A stretch of 64,000 nucleotides of DNA from Oscillospiraceae bacterium (lineage in GTDB: Bacteria > Bacillota > Clostridia > Oscillospirales > Ruminococcaceae). Made by a program: the position numbers and the translations under genes. Location: assembly GCA_017460955.1 (NCBI GenBank), contig JAFTZY010000048.1, positions 62,001-126,000 on the forward strand. Reading direction: 5' to 3'. Below the pieces are notes generated by a model. That model was not told the DNA's origin, made no database searches, and worked only from the letters and a program-made list of their open reading frames with translations. Positions 1 to 8,331 of the stretch are shown here, piece after piece (position 1 is the first letter of the stretch; each line of letters begins with the position of its first letter).

Positions 1-653
1 GTGCCGTCCTTGACGCGCACATAGATGATAACGCCCTTGTAGGAATCGTAGTAGCTGTCGAAGATCAGCGCCTTGAGGGGGGCCTCCGGATCCGCCTTGG
101 GCGCGGGGATGTCGGTGACGATGCGCTCGAGGACCTCCTCGACATTGGTGCCGAGCTTGGCGGAGATGCGCGGGGCATCCATTGCCGGGATGCCGATGAC
201 GTTCTCCACCTCCTCGCAGACCTTCTCCGGCTGCGCAGAGGGCAGGTCGATCTTATTGACCACGGGCACGACCTCCAGGTCATGCTCGATGGCAAGGTAG
301 GTGTTGGCAAGCGTCTGCGCCTCGATGCCCTGGGAGGCATCCACGATGAGGATGGCCCCCTCGCAGGCGGCAAGCGACCGAGAGACCTCGTAGTTGAAAT
401 CCACATGGCCGGGGGTGTCGATGAGGTTGAACACATAGGTGTTTCCATCCTTGGCCGTGTAATTGAGACGCACAGCTCTCGCCTTGATCGTGATGCCGCG
501 CTCACGTTCCAGCTCCATATTATCCAGGATCTGCTGTTCCATATCGCGCTGTGCGACCGTCCGTGTCTTTTCGAGGATCCGGTCGGCAAGTGTGGACTTG
601 CCGTGGTCAATGTGCGCGATAATGCAGAAATTCCGTATCAGTTCCGATTGCAA
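1..653 (-). CDS. lepA: Elongation factor 4 (LepA), 5' part only
   Basis: Translational GTPase that back-translocates or remodels stalled ribosomes. Only the N-terminal 217 residues are in the window; the gene continues past base 1. Visible are the P-loop AHIDHGKST near residues 14-22, the switch region with [15 protein letters not shown] (G3) and NKIDLPSA (G4), which is the LepA rather than the BipA or EF-G wording. The start is a TTG at 653-651, giving MQSELIRNF, chosen because GGAGGG lies 7 bases before it and no in-frame ATG fits the family N-terminus. A good leftward promoter lies at 757-785. It is divergent from the small membrane-protein gene at 945. Confidence 0.95.
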   Translation of the reverse strand, partial: MQSELIRNFCIIAHIDHGKSTLADRILEKTRTVAQRDMEQQILDNMELERERGITIKARAVRLNYTAKDGNTYVFNLIDTPGHVDFNYEVSRSLAACEGAILIVDASQGIEAQTLANTYLAIEHDLEVVPVVNKIDLPSAQPEKVCEEVENVIGIPAMDAPRISAKLGTNVEEVLERIVTDIPAPKADPEAPLKALIFDSYYDSYKGVIIYVRVKDG

Positions 654-756
654 GGCTGTTCCCTCCGTTTTATGATTCTTGATCGGTATCTTTGTTATTA
701 TATCATACTAAGCGAAGCGTTATGGTATAATTGCCCGATCTGCAAGGGTGTTTACT

Positions 757-785
757 ATTATACCATATTTTTGCGCATTTGTAAA
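757..785 (-). promoter_or_regulatory. Sigma-A promoter for lepA
   Basis: On the minus strand, -35 TTTACA (785-780), a 17-base spacer and -10 TATAAT (762-757), with TGG immediately before the -10. It points at lepA about 100 bases downstream. Confidence 0.75.
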
Positions 786-856
786 GAAGAATTTCACGTT
801 TCTATCTTCCAAGATCCATTTTTTTAAATTTACAGCGGTTTTTTTCTGTAAATTCC

Positions 857-885
857 TTGAATTTATCCTCCGGATGTGGTATAAT
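857..885 (+). promoter_or_regulatory. Sigma-A promoter for the 945 gene
   Basis: -35 TTGAAT (857-862), 17-base spacer, -10 TATAAT (880-885) with an extended TGG. It lies about 60 bases before the GTG start at 945 and probably also serves the foldase and nth genes. Confidence 0.75.
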
Positions 886-944
886 GGACATATTGCCGCT
901 ATGACGGCGGCGACAAATGCTGTCACGAAGGGAGGTGGCTGCCA

Positions 945-1319
945 GTGAGAAAATACATGACGGTGTACGAGCATTACCTGCAGGAATTCCTCAAAAAGCC
1001 CCGGGACAAGGAGCTCTCCGCACTGCGCCGTGAGGTGCTGGTGCAGATCGGATTCATGCAGCATGAACGGCTGATCCATTTTCTTGTGACCATGCTGTTT
1101 GCGATCCTGTTCATGATCGGTCTGGGGATCTGCCTGATCCGTCCGTCCGTCGGGATGACCCTGCTGGTCGTTCTGCTGCTGGCGCTGCTGGTGCCGTATA
1201 TCTGGCATTACTATTTTCTGGAGAACACGACCCAGAGGATGTATGTCCTGTATAACCGCATCGCCGCCCTTGACGACGGGATCGAGTATCCCAATACGGA
1301 TGCACTGGGGAAGATATGA
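945..1319 (+). CDS. Small two-helix membrane protein, unknown function
   Basis: The 124-residue product has a basic N-terminal stretch and two predicted membrane helices (about residues 39-60 and 65-88) followed by a short polar tail. I do not recognise a family. The GTG at 945 is preferred over the ATG at 957 because GGAGGTG sits 8 bases before it. The gene follows a clear promoter at 857-885 and lies about 100 bases upstream of the foldase gene on the same strand, so the two are probably co-transcribed. Nothing in the sequence gives a biochemical role. Confidence 0.65.
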   Translation: MRKYMTVYEHYLQEFLKKPRDKELSALRREVLVQIGFMQHERLIHFLVTMLFAILFMIGLGICLIRPSVGMTLLVVLLLALLVPYIWHYYFLENTTQRMYVLYNRIAALDDGIEYPNTDALGKI

Positions 1320-1422
1320 TGAACTTTCACCCCGTACACACATGACGTACACAGCGTACATGTATCCTGGAGATACGATCTGCCGCATGGCCCCCTATGG
1401 GGCTGGAAAGGAATGAGGATTT

Positions 1423-3084
1423 ATGAGCAAGGAAAATCAGAACACACCGGAGACCCCGGAGGAGCCCTATCAGGGGATCCTGGGCGATTACGAGGAGACA
1501 GCGGAGGAGGAGACAGCCGCTGCACAGGAGGAGACGGCCGAAGAGAGCACGCAGGAGGGCGCTGAGAAGAAATCCGCCAAGAAGCCGCTGGTCATCGCCG
1601 GCATTTCCGTTGCCGCCGTGGCACTGGCTGGATGTCTGGGCTATGTGGGCGTGAACCTGATGAAGCAGAACCAGCCGGTCTCTCTTGTGGAATCTGCGAA
1701 CTACCATATCGCAGCACCCGAATATACCTGCTATTTCAACGAGACCATGAACATGTTCATCGACTACTACGGTGAGGACGGCCTGAAGGAGTACTTCGGA
1801 CTCGATCTGACACAGTCCCTCAAGGAGCAGGCCTCCCCGAACGATGAGACACAGACCTGGTTCGATGTTGTCACCGAGCAGACCAATGCCTCCCTTGAGC
1901 AGCTGCTCGTGTTCTATGAGGCTGCCAAGGCCGAAGGCTTCACCCTCAGTGATGAGGAAAAGCAGGCTGTCGAGGACGAGCTTGCCGAGCGCGATTACAG
2001 CAGCTACGGCAACGGCGTGACTGAGGCCGACATGCGCCGCTGCATCGAGCTCCAGCATCTGGTCAACGCCTATTACGACCATGTGGATGAGGTCATGGAG
2101 GTCAGCGATGAGGAGCTTGAGGGCCAGTATGCGTCAAACCGCCTGAGCTACGACACCTGCGGTCTGGTCGGCTTCTCCATCTCCTACCCCACCGAGGAGG
2201 AGCTTGCCTCCGAGGCAGCAGCTGAGGATGAGGCTGTCGATGCGGAGGATGCTGATGCGGAGGATGCCGAGGCTGAGGATGCTGATGCAGAGGATACCGA
2301 TGCCGAGGCTGAGGATACTGACGCTGAGGATGCCGAGGCTGAGGACGAAACCCCTGCCATGACGGCGGAGATCGCCAAGCAGCTCACCGACGAGCTCGCC
2401 GCCTGCAAGGATGCGGATGCCTTTGCTGCCAAGGTAACGGACATCCTCGTCACCTACGAGGGCTATTCGCAGAGCGATGCCGAGGAGAACTACGTTCCCA
2501 CGATCTTCAACGATTCCTACAGCTATACCGAGGGCTCCGAGCTTGCAGAATGGGCCTTCGGCGGTGCCAAGGTCGGTGAGACCTATGTCATCGAGGGTGA
2601 TGGCGCGTACTATATCTATATGCTCACGGCCGAGCCTGCCAGAAACGACCAGGCGACGGTCAACGTCCGCCACATCCTGTTCATGAACGGTGACGATGAC
2701 ATGGGCGATGCCGAGTCCGCACTCGCCGAATGGGAGGCCGGTGACCGCACGGAGGACAGCTTCGCTGCGCTTGCCGAGCAGTACAGCCAGGATCCGGGCT
2801 CCTCTTCCAACGGCGGTCTGTACGAGAACGTCACCCCCGGCCAGATGGTGCAGACCTTCAATGACTGGTGCTTCGATCCGAGCCGTCAGCCCGGTGATAC
2901 CGGCATCGTGGAGACCGAGTACGGCGTGCATGTGATGTACTTTGTCAGCACGGGTGACCCGCAGTGGAAGAATTCCGCAAGAGCCGAGCTCAAGAACACG
3001 CGGCTCAATGACTGGTTCGAGGAGCAGAAGTCGCTCTACCCCGTGACCATTGACAGCGAAGCGATCGCTGCCATCGACGAATGA
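1423..3084 (+). CDS. Membrane-bound parvulin-type peptidyl-prolyl isomerase (PrsA/SurA-like foldase)
   Basis: Predicted extracytoplasmic foldase of 553 residues. An acidic, presumably cytoplasmic N-terminal segment (1-50) precedes a hydrophobic helix at about 55-80 that contains LAGC, which could be a lipobox, although such a long N-terminal tail would be unusual for a lipoprotein. A SurA/PrsA-like helical region follows, then an insert of alternating Ala/Glu/Asp repeats at about 265-311, and the PPIC domain at about 411-510 (VRHILF, then GGLYENVTPGQM and TEYGVHVMYF). It would assist folding of secreted proteins, which fits the nearby secA and the secreted dockerin enzymes. Its stop codon overlaps the nth start (ATGA). 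The acidic insert is the odd part. Confidence 0.85.
   Translation: MSKENQNTPETPEEPYQGILGDYEETAEEETAAAQEETAEESTQEGAEKKSAKKPLVIAGISVAAVALAGCLGYVGVNLMKQNQPVSLVESANYHIAAPEYTCYFNETMNMFIDYYGEDGLKEYFGLDLTQSLKEQASPNDETQTWFDVVTEQTNASLEQLLVFYEAAKAEGFTLSDEEKQAVEDELAERDYSSYGNGVTEADMRRCIELQHLVNAYYDHVDEVMEVSDEELEGQYASNRLSYDTCGLVGFSISYPTEEELASEAAAEDEAVDAEDADAEDAEAEDADAEDTDAEAEDTDAEDAEAEDETPAMTAEIAKQLTDELAACKDADAFAAKVTDILVTYEGYSQSDAEENYVPTIFNDSYSYTEGSELAEWAFGGAKVGETYVIEGDGAYYIYMLTAEPARNDQATVNVRHILFMNGDDDMGDAESALAEWEAGDRTEDSFAALAEQYSQDPGSSSNGGLYENVTPGQMVQTFNDWCFDPSRQPGDTGIVETEYGVHVMYFVSTGDPQWKNSARAELKNTRLNDWFEEQKSLYPVTIDSEAIAAIDE
2218..2355 (+). repeat. Acidic Ala/Glu/Asp-coding repeat inside the foldase gene
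   Basis: Imperfect in-frame repeats of GAGGATGCTGATGC-type units. The word GATGCCGAGGCTGAGGA recurs at 2263, 2299 and 2329, that is at 36- and 30-base steps. It encodes about 46 residues made almost only of A, E, D and T between the chaperone-like region and the PPIC domain. Tract length could vary by slippage without breaking the frame. Confidence 0.8.
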
Positions 3085-3707
3085 CAAAGAAGGAAAGAGC
3101 CGGACGCGCCTGTCAGATCCTGAAGGAGCGGTATCCGGAGGCGCTGTGCTCGCTTGTTTATGACAAGCCCTATGAGCTAATGATCGCAACAAGGCTCTCG
3201 GCACAGTGTACGGATGCAAGGGTCAACATCGTCACCAGGACGCTCTTTGTACAGTACCCAACGCTTGAGAGCTTTGCACAGGCCGATCTGACGGAGCTGG
3301 AGGAGGCCGTGCGTCCTTGCGGCTTTTACCGGACCAAGGCCAAGAGCATCAAGGAGGCTGCTGCACGGCTCCTGGAGGTGTACGGGGGCGTGCTCCCGGA
3401 TACGATGGAGGAGCTGCTCACGCTGCCGGGTGTGGGGCGCAAGACGGCCAATCTCCTGCTGGGTGATGTGTACGGTAAGCCCGCTGTGGTGGCGGATACG
3501 CATTTTATCCGCATCACGGGACGCCTTGGGCTGACAGGGCACAAGGAGCCAGAGAAGGTCGAGCACGACCTGCGTGCGCTCCTACCCCCGGAGGAATCCT
3601 CGGATTTCTGTCACAGGGTCGTGCTGTTCGGACGGGATACCTGCACCGCCCGCAAGCCCCGGTGTGAGGGCTGTCCCCTGCAGGAGATCTGCCCGTCCGG
3701 TGTGTAA
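3081..3707 (+). CDS. nth: Endonuclease III
   Basis: Bifunctional DNA glycosylase/AP lyase that removes oxidised pyrimidines in base-excision repair. The 208-residue product is the normal family length. Helix-hairpin-helix LPGVGRKTAN at about 115-124 holds the Schiff-base lysine K121, the catalytic aspartate is D139 in VVADTHFIRI, and the 4Fe-4S loop is C188-x6-C195-x2-C198-x5-C204. The ATG overlaps the stop of the foldase gene (ATGA), so translation is probably coupled and both genes share a transcript. No terminator separates it clearly from secA, which has its own promoter. Confidence 0.96.
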   Translation: MTKKERAGRACQILKERYPEALCSLVYDKPYELMIATRLSAQCTDARVNIVTRTLFVQYPTLESFAQADLTELEEAVRPCGFYRTKAKSIKEAAARLLEVYGGVLPDTMEELLTLPGVGRKTANLLLGDVYGKPAVVADTHFIRITGRLGLTGHKEPEKVEHDLRALLPPEESSDFCHRVVLFGRDTCTARKPRCEGCPLQEICPSGV

Positions 3708-3781
3708 GGTCCGGGGTCTTGTCAGTTTGCTGAAAATAGGCTGTTGAGATTTATGCACAATGCGTGATTCCCGATTGCCTA

Positions 3782-3810
3782 TTGACAAAAACGGGAAAAT
3801 CAGATAAAAT
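3782..3810 (+). promoter_or_regulatory. Sigma-A promoter for secA
   Basis: TTGACA (3782-3787), 17-base spacer, TAAAAT (3805-3810), about 40 bases before the secA ATG at 3852, which is preceded by AGGCGG. Confidence 0.8.
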
Positions 3811-3851
3811 AAGAATGTATATCGAAAAATAACTGAAGGCGGTATGATCAG

Positions 3852-6584
3852 ATGGGTATTTTAACAACCATTTTCGGTTCCTACAGTGCAAAAGAGCTCG
3901 CTCGGATCGAGCCGATCAAAAATAAGGTCGTTGCACTCGAGGAGGAGTACAAGGCTCTGTCCGATGCGGAGCTGAAGGAAAAGACAGTCGAATTCAAGGA
4001 GCGTCTGGCAGAGGGCACGGATACACTTGACACTCTGCTGCCCGAGGCACTTGCCACCGTCCGTGAGGCCGGCGACCGCGTGCTTGGCAAGCGTGCATTT
4101 GAAGTGCAGATCATCGGTGCCATCGTCCTGCACCAGGGACGTATCGCCGAGATGAAGACCGGTGAAGGTAAGACCCTTGTGGCCTGCCTTGCCGCCTACC
4201 TCAATGCGCTGTCCGGCAAGGGCGTACATGTCGTGACGGTCAATGACTACCTGGCAAAGACCCAGTCCGAGGAAATGGGCAAGGTCCACAGATTCCTGGG
4301 ACTGACTGTCGGCTGCATCCTGCACGGTCTGAACAATGCACAGCGCCGTGCCGCCTATGCATGCGACATCACCTACGGTACGAACAATGAGTTCGGCTTT
4401 GACTACCTGCGTGACAACATGGTCATCTACAAGAAGGACATGGTGCAGCGTGACCCGAATTTTGCCATCGTCGATGAGGTGGACTCCATCCTGATCGATG
4501 AGGCCAGAACGCCGCTCATTATCTCCGGCCAGGGCGACAAGTCTACGGAGCTGTACACCCAGGTGGATACCTTCGTCAAGACGCTCACGCCGGTCACCTT
4601 TGTCGAAATGGATGACAAGGTCGATCAGGAGGAGATCAGCGAGAACGCCGATTACATCATCGATGAGAAGGCCAAGACGGCCACCATCACCCGTCAGGGT
4701 GTGGAGAAGGCCGAGCGCTATTTCCATGTGGAAAACCTAATGGCACAGGAGAACATGACCCTCCTGCACCACATCAACCAGGCCCTCAAGGCCGTGGGTG
4801 TCATGAAGAACGACATCGACTACATCGTTGAGGACAACGAGGTCATCATCGTTGACGAATTCACGGGCCGCAAGATGCTCGGCCGCCGCTTCAATGACGG
4901 TCTGCACCAGGCCATCGAGGCCAAGGAGGGGGTGAAGGTACAGCGCGAGTCCAAGACGCTCGCCACCATCACCTTCCAGAACTACTTCCGTCTGTATGCC
5001 AAGCTCTCCGGTATGACCGGTACGGCTATGACGGAGGAGGACGAGTTCAAGGAGATCTACAAGCTCGATGTCATCGCCATCCCGACCAACCGTCCGGTAC
5101 AGAGGATCGACCATCCGGACCAGGTATACCGTTCGGAGAAGGGCAAGTACCAGTGCATCATTGACCAGATCGTGGAATGCCATGAGAAGGGCCAGCCGGT
5201 CCTGGTCGGCACGGTCTCCATTGAGAAGTCCGAGCTGCTCTCGAAGCTCCTCAAGCGCCGCGGCATCAAGCACGAGGTCCTCAATGCCAAGTACCATGCC
5301 AAGGAAGCAGAGATCGTGGCACAGGCCGGCAAGCTCGGTGCGGTCACCATCGCTACCAACATGGCGGGCCGTGGTACCGACATCATCCTCGGCGGTAATG
5401 CCGAGTTCTCCGCCAAGGCAGAGCTGCGCAAGATGGAATACGAGGAGGACCTCATCAACGAGGCCATCGGCTTTGCGGATACGGACAACGAGGAGATCTT
5501 AGCTGCCCGCAAGGTCTACAGAGAGCTGTATGCCAAATTTGACGAGCAGGTCAAGGAGGCTGCTGTTGCCGTGCGTGAGGCGGGCGGTCTGTTCATTATC
5601 GGTACCGAGCGCCACGAGTCCAGACGTATCGACAACCAGCTGCGCGGCCGTTCCGGCCGTCAGGGCGACCCCGGTGAGAGCCGCTTCTTCCTGTCCGTGG
5701 AGGACGACCTGATGCGCATCTTCGCCGGTGACCGCATGGAGGCTGTCATGAAATCCCTCAATGTCGAGGAGGACCAGCCCATCGAGAGCAAATGGCTGAC
5801 CAAGATCATCGCCTCCTCCCAGAAGAAGGTCGAGGGCAGAAACTTCTCCATCCGTAAGAATACCCTCAACTACGATGACGTTATGAACGCCCAGCGTGAG
5901 ATCATCTACAAGCAGCGCCGTCAGGTGCTCGACGGTGAGGATCTGCACGACTCCATCCTCAAGATGATGGAGGAGCTCGTTGCGACCGTTGCCGGTCAGT
6001 ACCTTGCCGAGGAGGACAACCAGGAGGACTGGAACCTCGTCGGTCTGAAGGATTACTTCTACGGCTGGCTCCTGGAGGACGGCGACCTTGTGTTCAGTGA
6101 GGAGGAGCTGCCCAAGCAGACCAAGAGCGGCATCATCGAGCTTCTGACCGATAAGATCAAGACCCGCTACAACGAGAAGGAAGCGACCTACGGTGAGAAC
6201 ATCATCCGTGAGCTCGAGCGCGTTGTCATGCTCAAGGTCGTGGATACCAAGTGGATGGCCCATATCGACGATATGCAGGAGCTCAAGCGCGGTATCTCCC
6301 TGAGAAGCTACGGCCAGAAGAACCCCGTTGTCGAATACCGCTATGAGGGCTTTGACATGTTCGATGCCATGGTCGAGAGCATCCGTGAGGATACGGTCCG
6401 CATGCTGCTGACCATCCAGATCCAGGGCGCCCAGGCACCGCAGCGTGAGCAGGTCGCCAAGCCCGATGCCCCCAATGCCGGCAGCGTGGAGGCCCGCCGT
6501 GCCAAGAAGGTCGGCCCGAACGATCCGTGTCCGTGCGGCAGCGGCAAGAAGTACAAGCACTGCTGCGCACTCAAGGAAAACTGA
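3852..6584 (+). CDS. secA: Protein translocase ATPase SecA
   Basis: Motor of the Sec pathway; it pushes unfolded preproteins through SecYEG. At 910 residues it is full length. Walker A is MKTGEGKT near residue 105, Walker [13 protein letters not shown] near 207-218, the second RecA fold carries [17 protein letters not shown], and the C-terminal zinc-binding tail [13 protein letters not shown] ends near residue 905, so SecB- or ribosome-type regulation is possible. It has its own promoter and a hairpin terminator at 6591-6628. It would export the signal-peptide-bearing dockerin enzymes in this window, but as a housekeeping gene it is not specific to them. Confidence 0.98.
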   Translation: MGILTTIFGSYSAKELARIEPIKNKVVALEEEYKALSDAELKEKTVEFKERLAEGTDTLDTLLPEALATVREAGDRVLGKRAFEVQIIGAIVLHQGRIAEMKTGEGKTLVACLAAYLNALSGKGVHVVTVNDYLAKTQSEEMGKVHRFLGLTVGCILHGLNNAQRRAAYACDITYGTNNEFGFDYLRDNMVIYKKDMVQRDPNFAIVDEVDSILIDEARTPLIISGQGDKSTELYTQVDTFVKTLTPVTFVEMDDKVDQEEISENADYIIDEKAKTATITRQGVEKAERYFHVENLMAQENMTLLHHINQALKAVGVMKNDIDYIVEDNEVIIVDEFTGRKMLGRRFNDGLHQAIEAKEGVKVQRESKTLATITFQNYFRLYAKLSGMTGTAMTEEDEFKEIYKLDVIAIPTNRPVQRIDHPDQVYRSEKGKYQCIIDQIVECHEKGQPVLVGTVSIEKSELLSKLLKRRGIKHEVLNAKYHAKEAEIVAQAGKLGAVTIATNMAGRGTDIILGGNAEFSAKAELRKMEYEEDLINEAIGFADTDNEEILAARKVYRELYAKFDEQVKEAAVAVREAGGLFIIGTERHESRRIDNQLRGRSGRQGDPGESRFFLSVEDDLMRIFAGDRMEAVMKSLNVEEDQPIESKWLTKIIASSQKKVEGRNFSIRKNTLNYDDVMNAQREIIYKQRRQVLDGEDLHDSILKMMEELVATVAGQYLAEEDNQEDWNLVGLKDYFYGWLLEDGDLVFSEEELPKQTKSGIIELLTDKIKTRYNEKEATYGENIIRELERVVMLKVVDTKWMAHIDDMQELKRGISLRSYGQKNPVVEYRYEGFDMFDAMVESIREDTVRMLLTIQIQGAQAPQREQVAKPDAPNAGSVEARRAKKVGPNDPCPCGSGKKYKHCCALKEN

Positions 6585-6590
6585 TCCCAC

Positions 6591-6628
6591 ACAGCCCTCA
6601 GCCGTCCCCGGCGAGGGCTGTCATTTTC
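6591..6628 (+). terminator. Terminator after secA
   Basis: ACAGCCCTC (6591-6599) pairs with GAGGGCTGT (6613-6621), with an inner GCCG/CGGC pair, followed by CATTTTC. The T tract is short, so read-through into the methyltransferase gene 12 bases further on is likely. Confidence 0.6.
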
Positions 6629-6639
6629 GAGGTGAACCC

Positions 6640-7443
6640 ATGGAGTATCTGAATTTCGCACCCTTCTACGATCTGCTGACACGCAATGTGGAATACGAAA
6701 AGCGTGCCCTGCGCATCCGGGCCCTTGCTAAGCGCTTTCTGCAAACGGACACCGACGGCACGCTCCTGCTCGACCTTGCCTGCGGCAGCGGCTCGTTCTC
6801 CGAGGCGCTTGCACGCCTGGGGTACGACGTCATCGGCGTGGACAGCTCCCCCGCCATGCTCGGGGCTGCCATGGACAAGAAGCTGCAAAGCGGTCTGCCG
6901 ATCCAGTACCTGTGCCAGGATATGCGCGAGCTGGATATGTTCGGCACCATCGACATCACCACCTGCATGCTCGACAGTCTCAATCACCTGCCTTCCTTGG
7001 CGGATGTGCAGCGGGTCTTTGACCGGGTATCGCTCTTTGCACAGCCGGGCGGGCTCTTCCTCTTCGATATGAACACCCTATACAAGCACCGGGAGATCCT
7101 GGCCGACAAGGTGTTCCTGTACGACCTCGAGGAGGTGTTCTGCACATGGGACAACCGTCTATTGGAGGACGGCGAGACAGTCGAGATGCAGCTGACCTTC
7201 TTTTCGCAGGATCCGGAGACGGGACTGTATGACCGGACGGATGAGTGCATCACGGAGCGTGCATACCCGCAGGAGGAGATCGAGTCGGCACTTGCAAGGG
7301 CCGGCCTTGTGCTCCTTGGCACCTTCGATGCGGATGCGGGGCTCGATACGCCCGAGGTGCTCTCCCCTGTCACGGAAACGACCGAGCGCATCCTCTTTGC
7401 CGCCGGAAAGCCCACCGATCACAACACACAACAACAGAAATGA
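6640..7443 (+). CDS. Class I SAM-dependent methyltransferase
   Basis: The 267-residue protein has a Rossmann-type fold. Motif I is LLDLACGSGSFSEAL near residues 42-56, the acidic end of strand 2 is in VIGVDSSPAML, and the post-motifs CMLDSLNHL and GGLFLFDMNTL follow. It resembles the broad small-molecule methyltransferase group often found beside hslO in clostridia, but the substrate cannot be read from sequence. The frame stays open upstream into secA; the ATG at 6640 is chosen because it begins the family N-terminus (MEYLNFAPFYDLL) and has GAGGTG before it. hslO starts 9 bases downstream, so the two form an operon. Confidence 0.85.
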   Translation: MEYLNFAPFYDLLTRNVEYEKRALRIRALAKRFLQTDTDGTLLLDLACGSGSFSEALARLGYDVIGVDSSPAMLGAAMDKKLQSGLPIQYLCQDMRELDMFGTIDITTCMLDSLNHLPSLADVQRVFDRVSLFAQPGGLFLFDMNTLYKHREILADKVFLYDLEEVFCTWDNRLLEDGETVEMQLTFFSQDPETGLYDRTDECITERAYPQEEIESALARAGLVLLGTFDADAGLDTPEVLSPVTETTERILFAAGKPTDHNTQQQK

Positions 7444-7452
7444 GGGATCCCT

Positions 7453-8331
7453 ATGAGCATCATCAAACGTGCCATATCCGCGGACGGCAGCGTTGTTGCC
7501 TCCGCCATTGATTCGACGGATATCGTGTCCGTCATCGAACGCTACCACCAGCCCTCCGCTGTGGTCACTGCCGCACTCGGACGGCTTGCCACAGCCGCCT
7601 CCCTGATGGGGTACGGGCAGAAGAACGAGGGGGACCAGCTCACACTGCGCATCGACGGGGACGGTCCCATCGGCGGCATGGCAGCGGTCGCCGACAGCTG
7701 GGGCAATGTCAAGTGCTATGCGAACAACTACATCGTCGAGATCCCGCTCAATGCCAGGGGCAAGCTCGATGTGGGCGGTGCCGTGGGCGCCGGGACGCTC
7801 TCGGTCATCAAGGACCTCGGCCTCAAGGAGCCGTATGTCGGGACCATCCCGCTCGTCTCCGGTGAGATCGCCGAGGACATTGCCAGCTACTATGCCGACA
7901 GTGAGCAGATCCCGACGGTCCTGAGTCTGGGCGTTCTGGTCGCCCCGGACCTGAGCGTGCGCCATGCGGGGGGCTTCCTCATCCAGCTCCTGCCCTTTGC
8001 GGATGAAGCCTGCATCCCCATTCTCGAAAAGAACGTCGCTGCGATGCCCCATGTCACGCAGATGCTCGAGGAGGGGCTGACGGCGGAGGATATCGTCCTG
8101 CGCTGCCTGGACGGGCTCGAGCCCAACCTCCTTGACGGCGCCGAGGTCACCTATCACTGCGATTGCAGCCGGGAGCGCACCTCGCGGGTGCTTGTCAGCA
8201 TCGGCCGTGAGGAGCTGCAAAAGCTTGCCGACACCGGGGAGGACATCGAGGTCTGCTGCCATTTCTGCGACAAAAAGTATGTCTTTACCCCCGATGAGAT
8301 CCTCGGCCTGATCCGCGGCGGCGATGCATGA
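7453..8331 (+). CDS. hslO: Redox-regulated chaperone Hsp33
   Basis: Holdase activated by oxidation and unfolding in the cytosol. It has 292 residues, a normal length. The C-terminal zinc switch is visible as CDC near 236-238 and CHFC near 269-272, giving the expected C-x-C...C-x2-C pattern, so redox control should be intact. The N-terminal region carries the family words GQKNEGDQLTLRI and GGMAAVADSWGNVKCY. It follows the methyltransferase on the same transcript and ends at a strong bidirectional hairpin at 8348-8381. The convergent lysozyme open frame runs antisense into its 3' end. Confidence 0.96.
   Translation: MSIIKRAISADGSVVASAIDSTDIVSVIERYHQPSAVVTAALGRLATAASLMGYGQKNEGDQLTLRIDGDGPIGGMAAVADSWGNVKCYANNYIVEIPLNARGKLDVGGAVGAGTLSVIKDLGLKEPYVGTIPLVSGEIAEDIASYYADSEQIPTVLSLGVLVAPDLSVRHAGGFLIQLLPFADEACIPILEKNVAAMPHVTQMLEEGLTAEDIVLRCLDGLEPNLLDGAEVTYHCDCSRERTSRVLVSIGREELQKLADTGEDIEVCCHFCDKKYVFTPDEILGLIRGGDA

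Noticed and set aside
65..610. Leftward 181-codon frame at the left edge
   Set aside because: Wrong frame; the other minus-strand frame with a TTG start reads as lepA.
2218..2355. Repeat tract as a CRISPR or minisatellite outside genes
   Set aside because: It lies in frame inside the foldase gene and encodes a continuous acidic segment.
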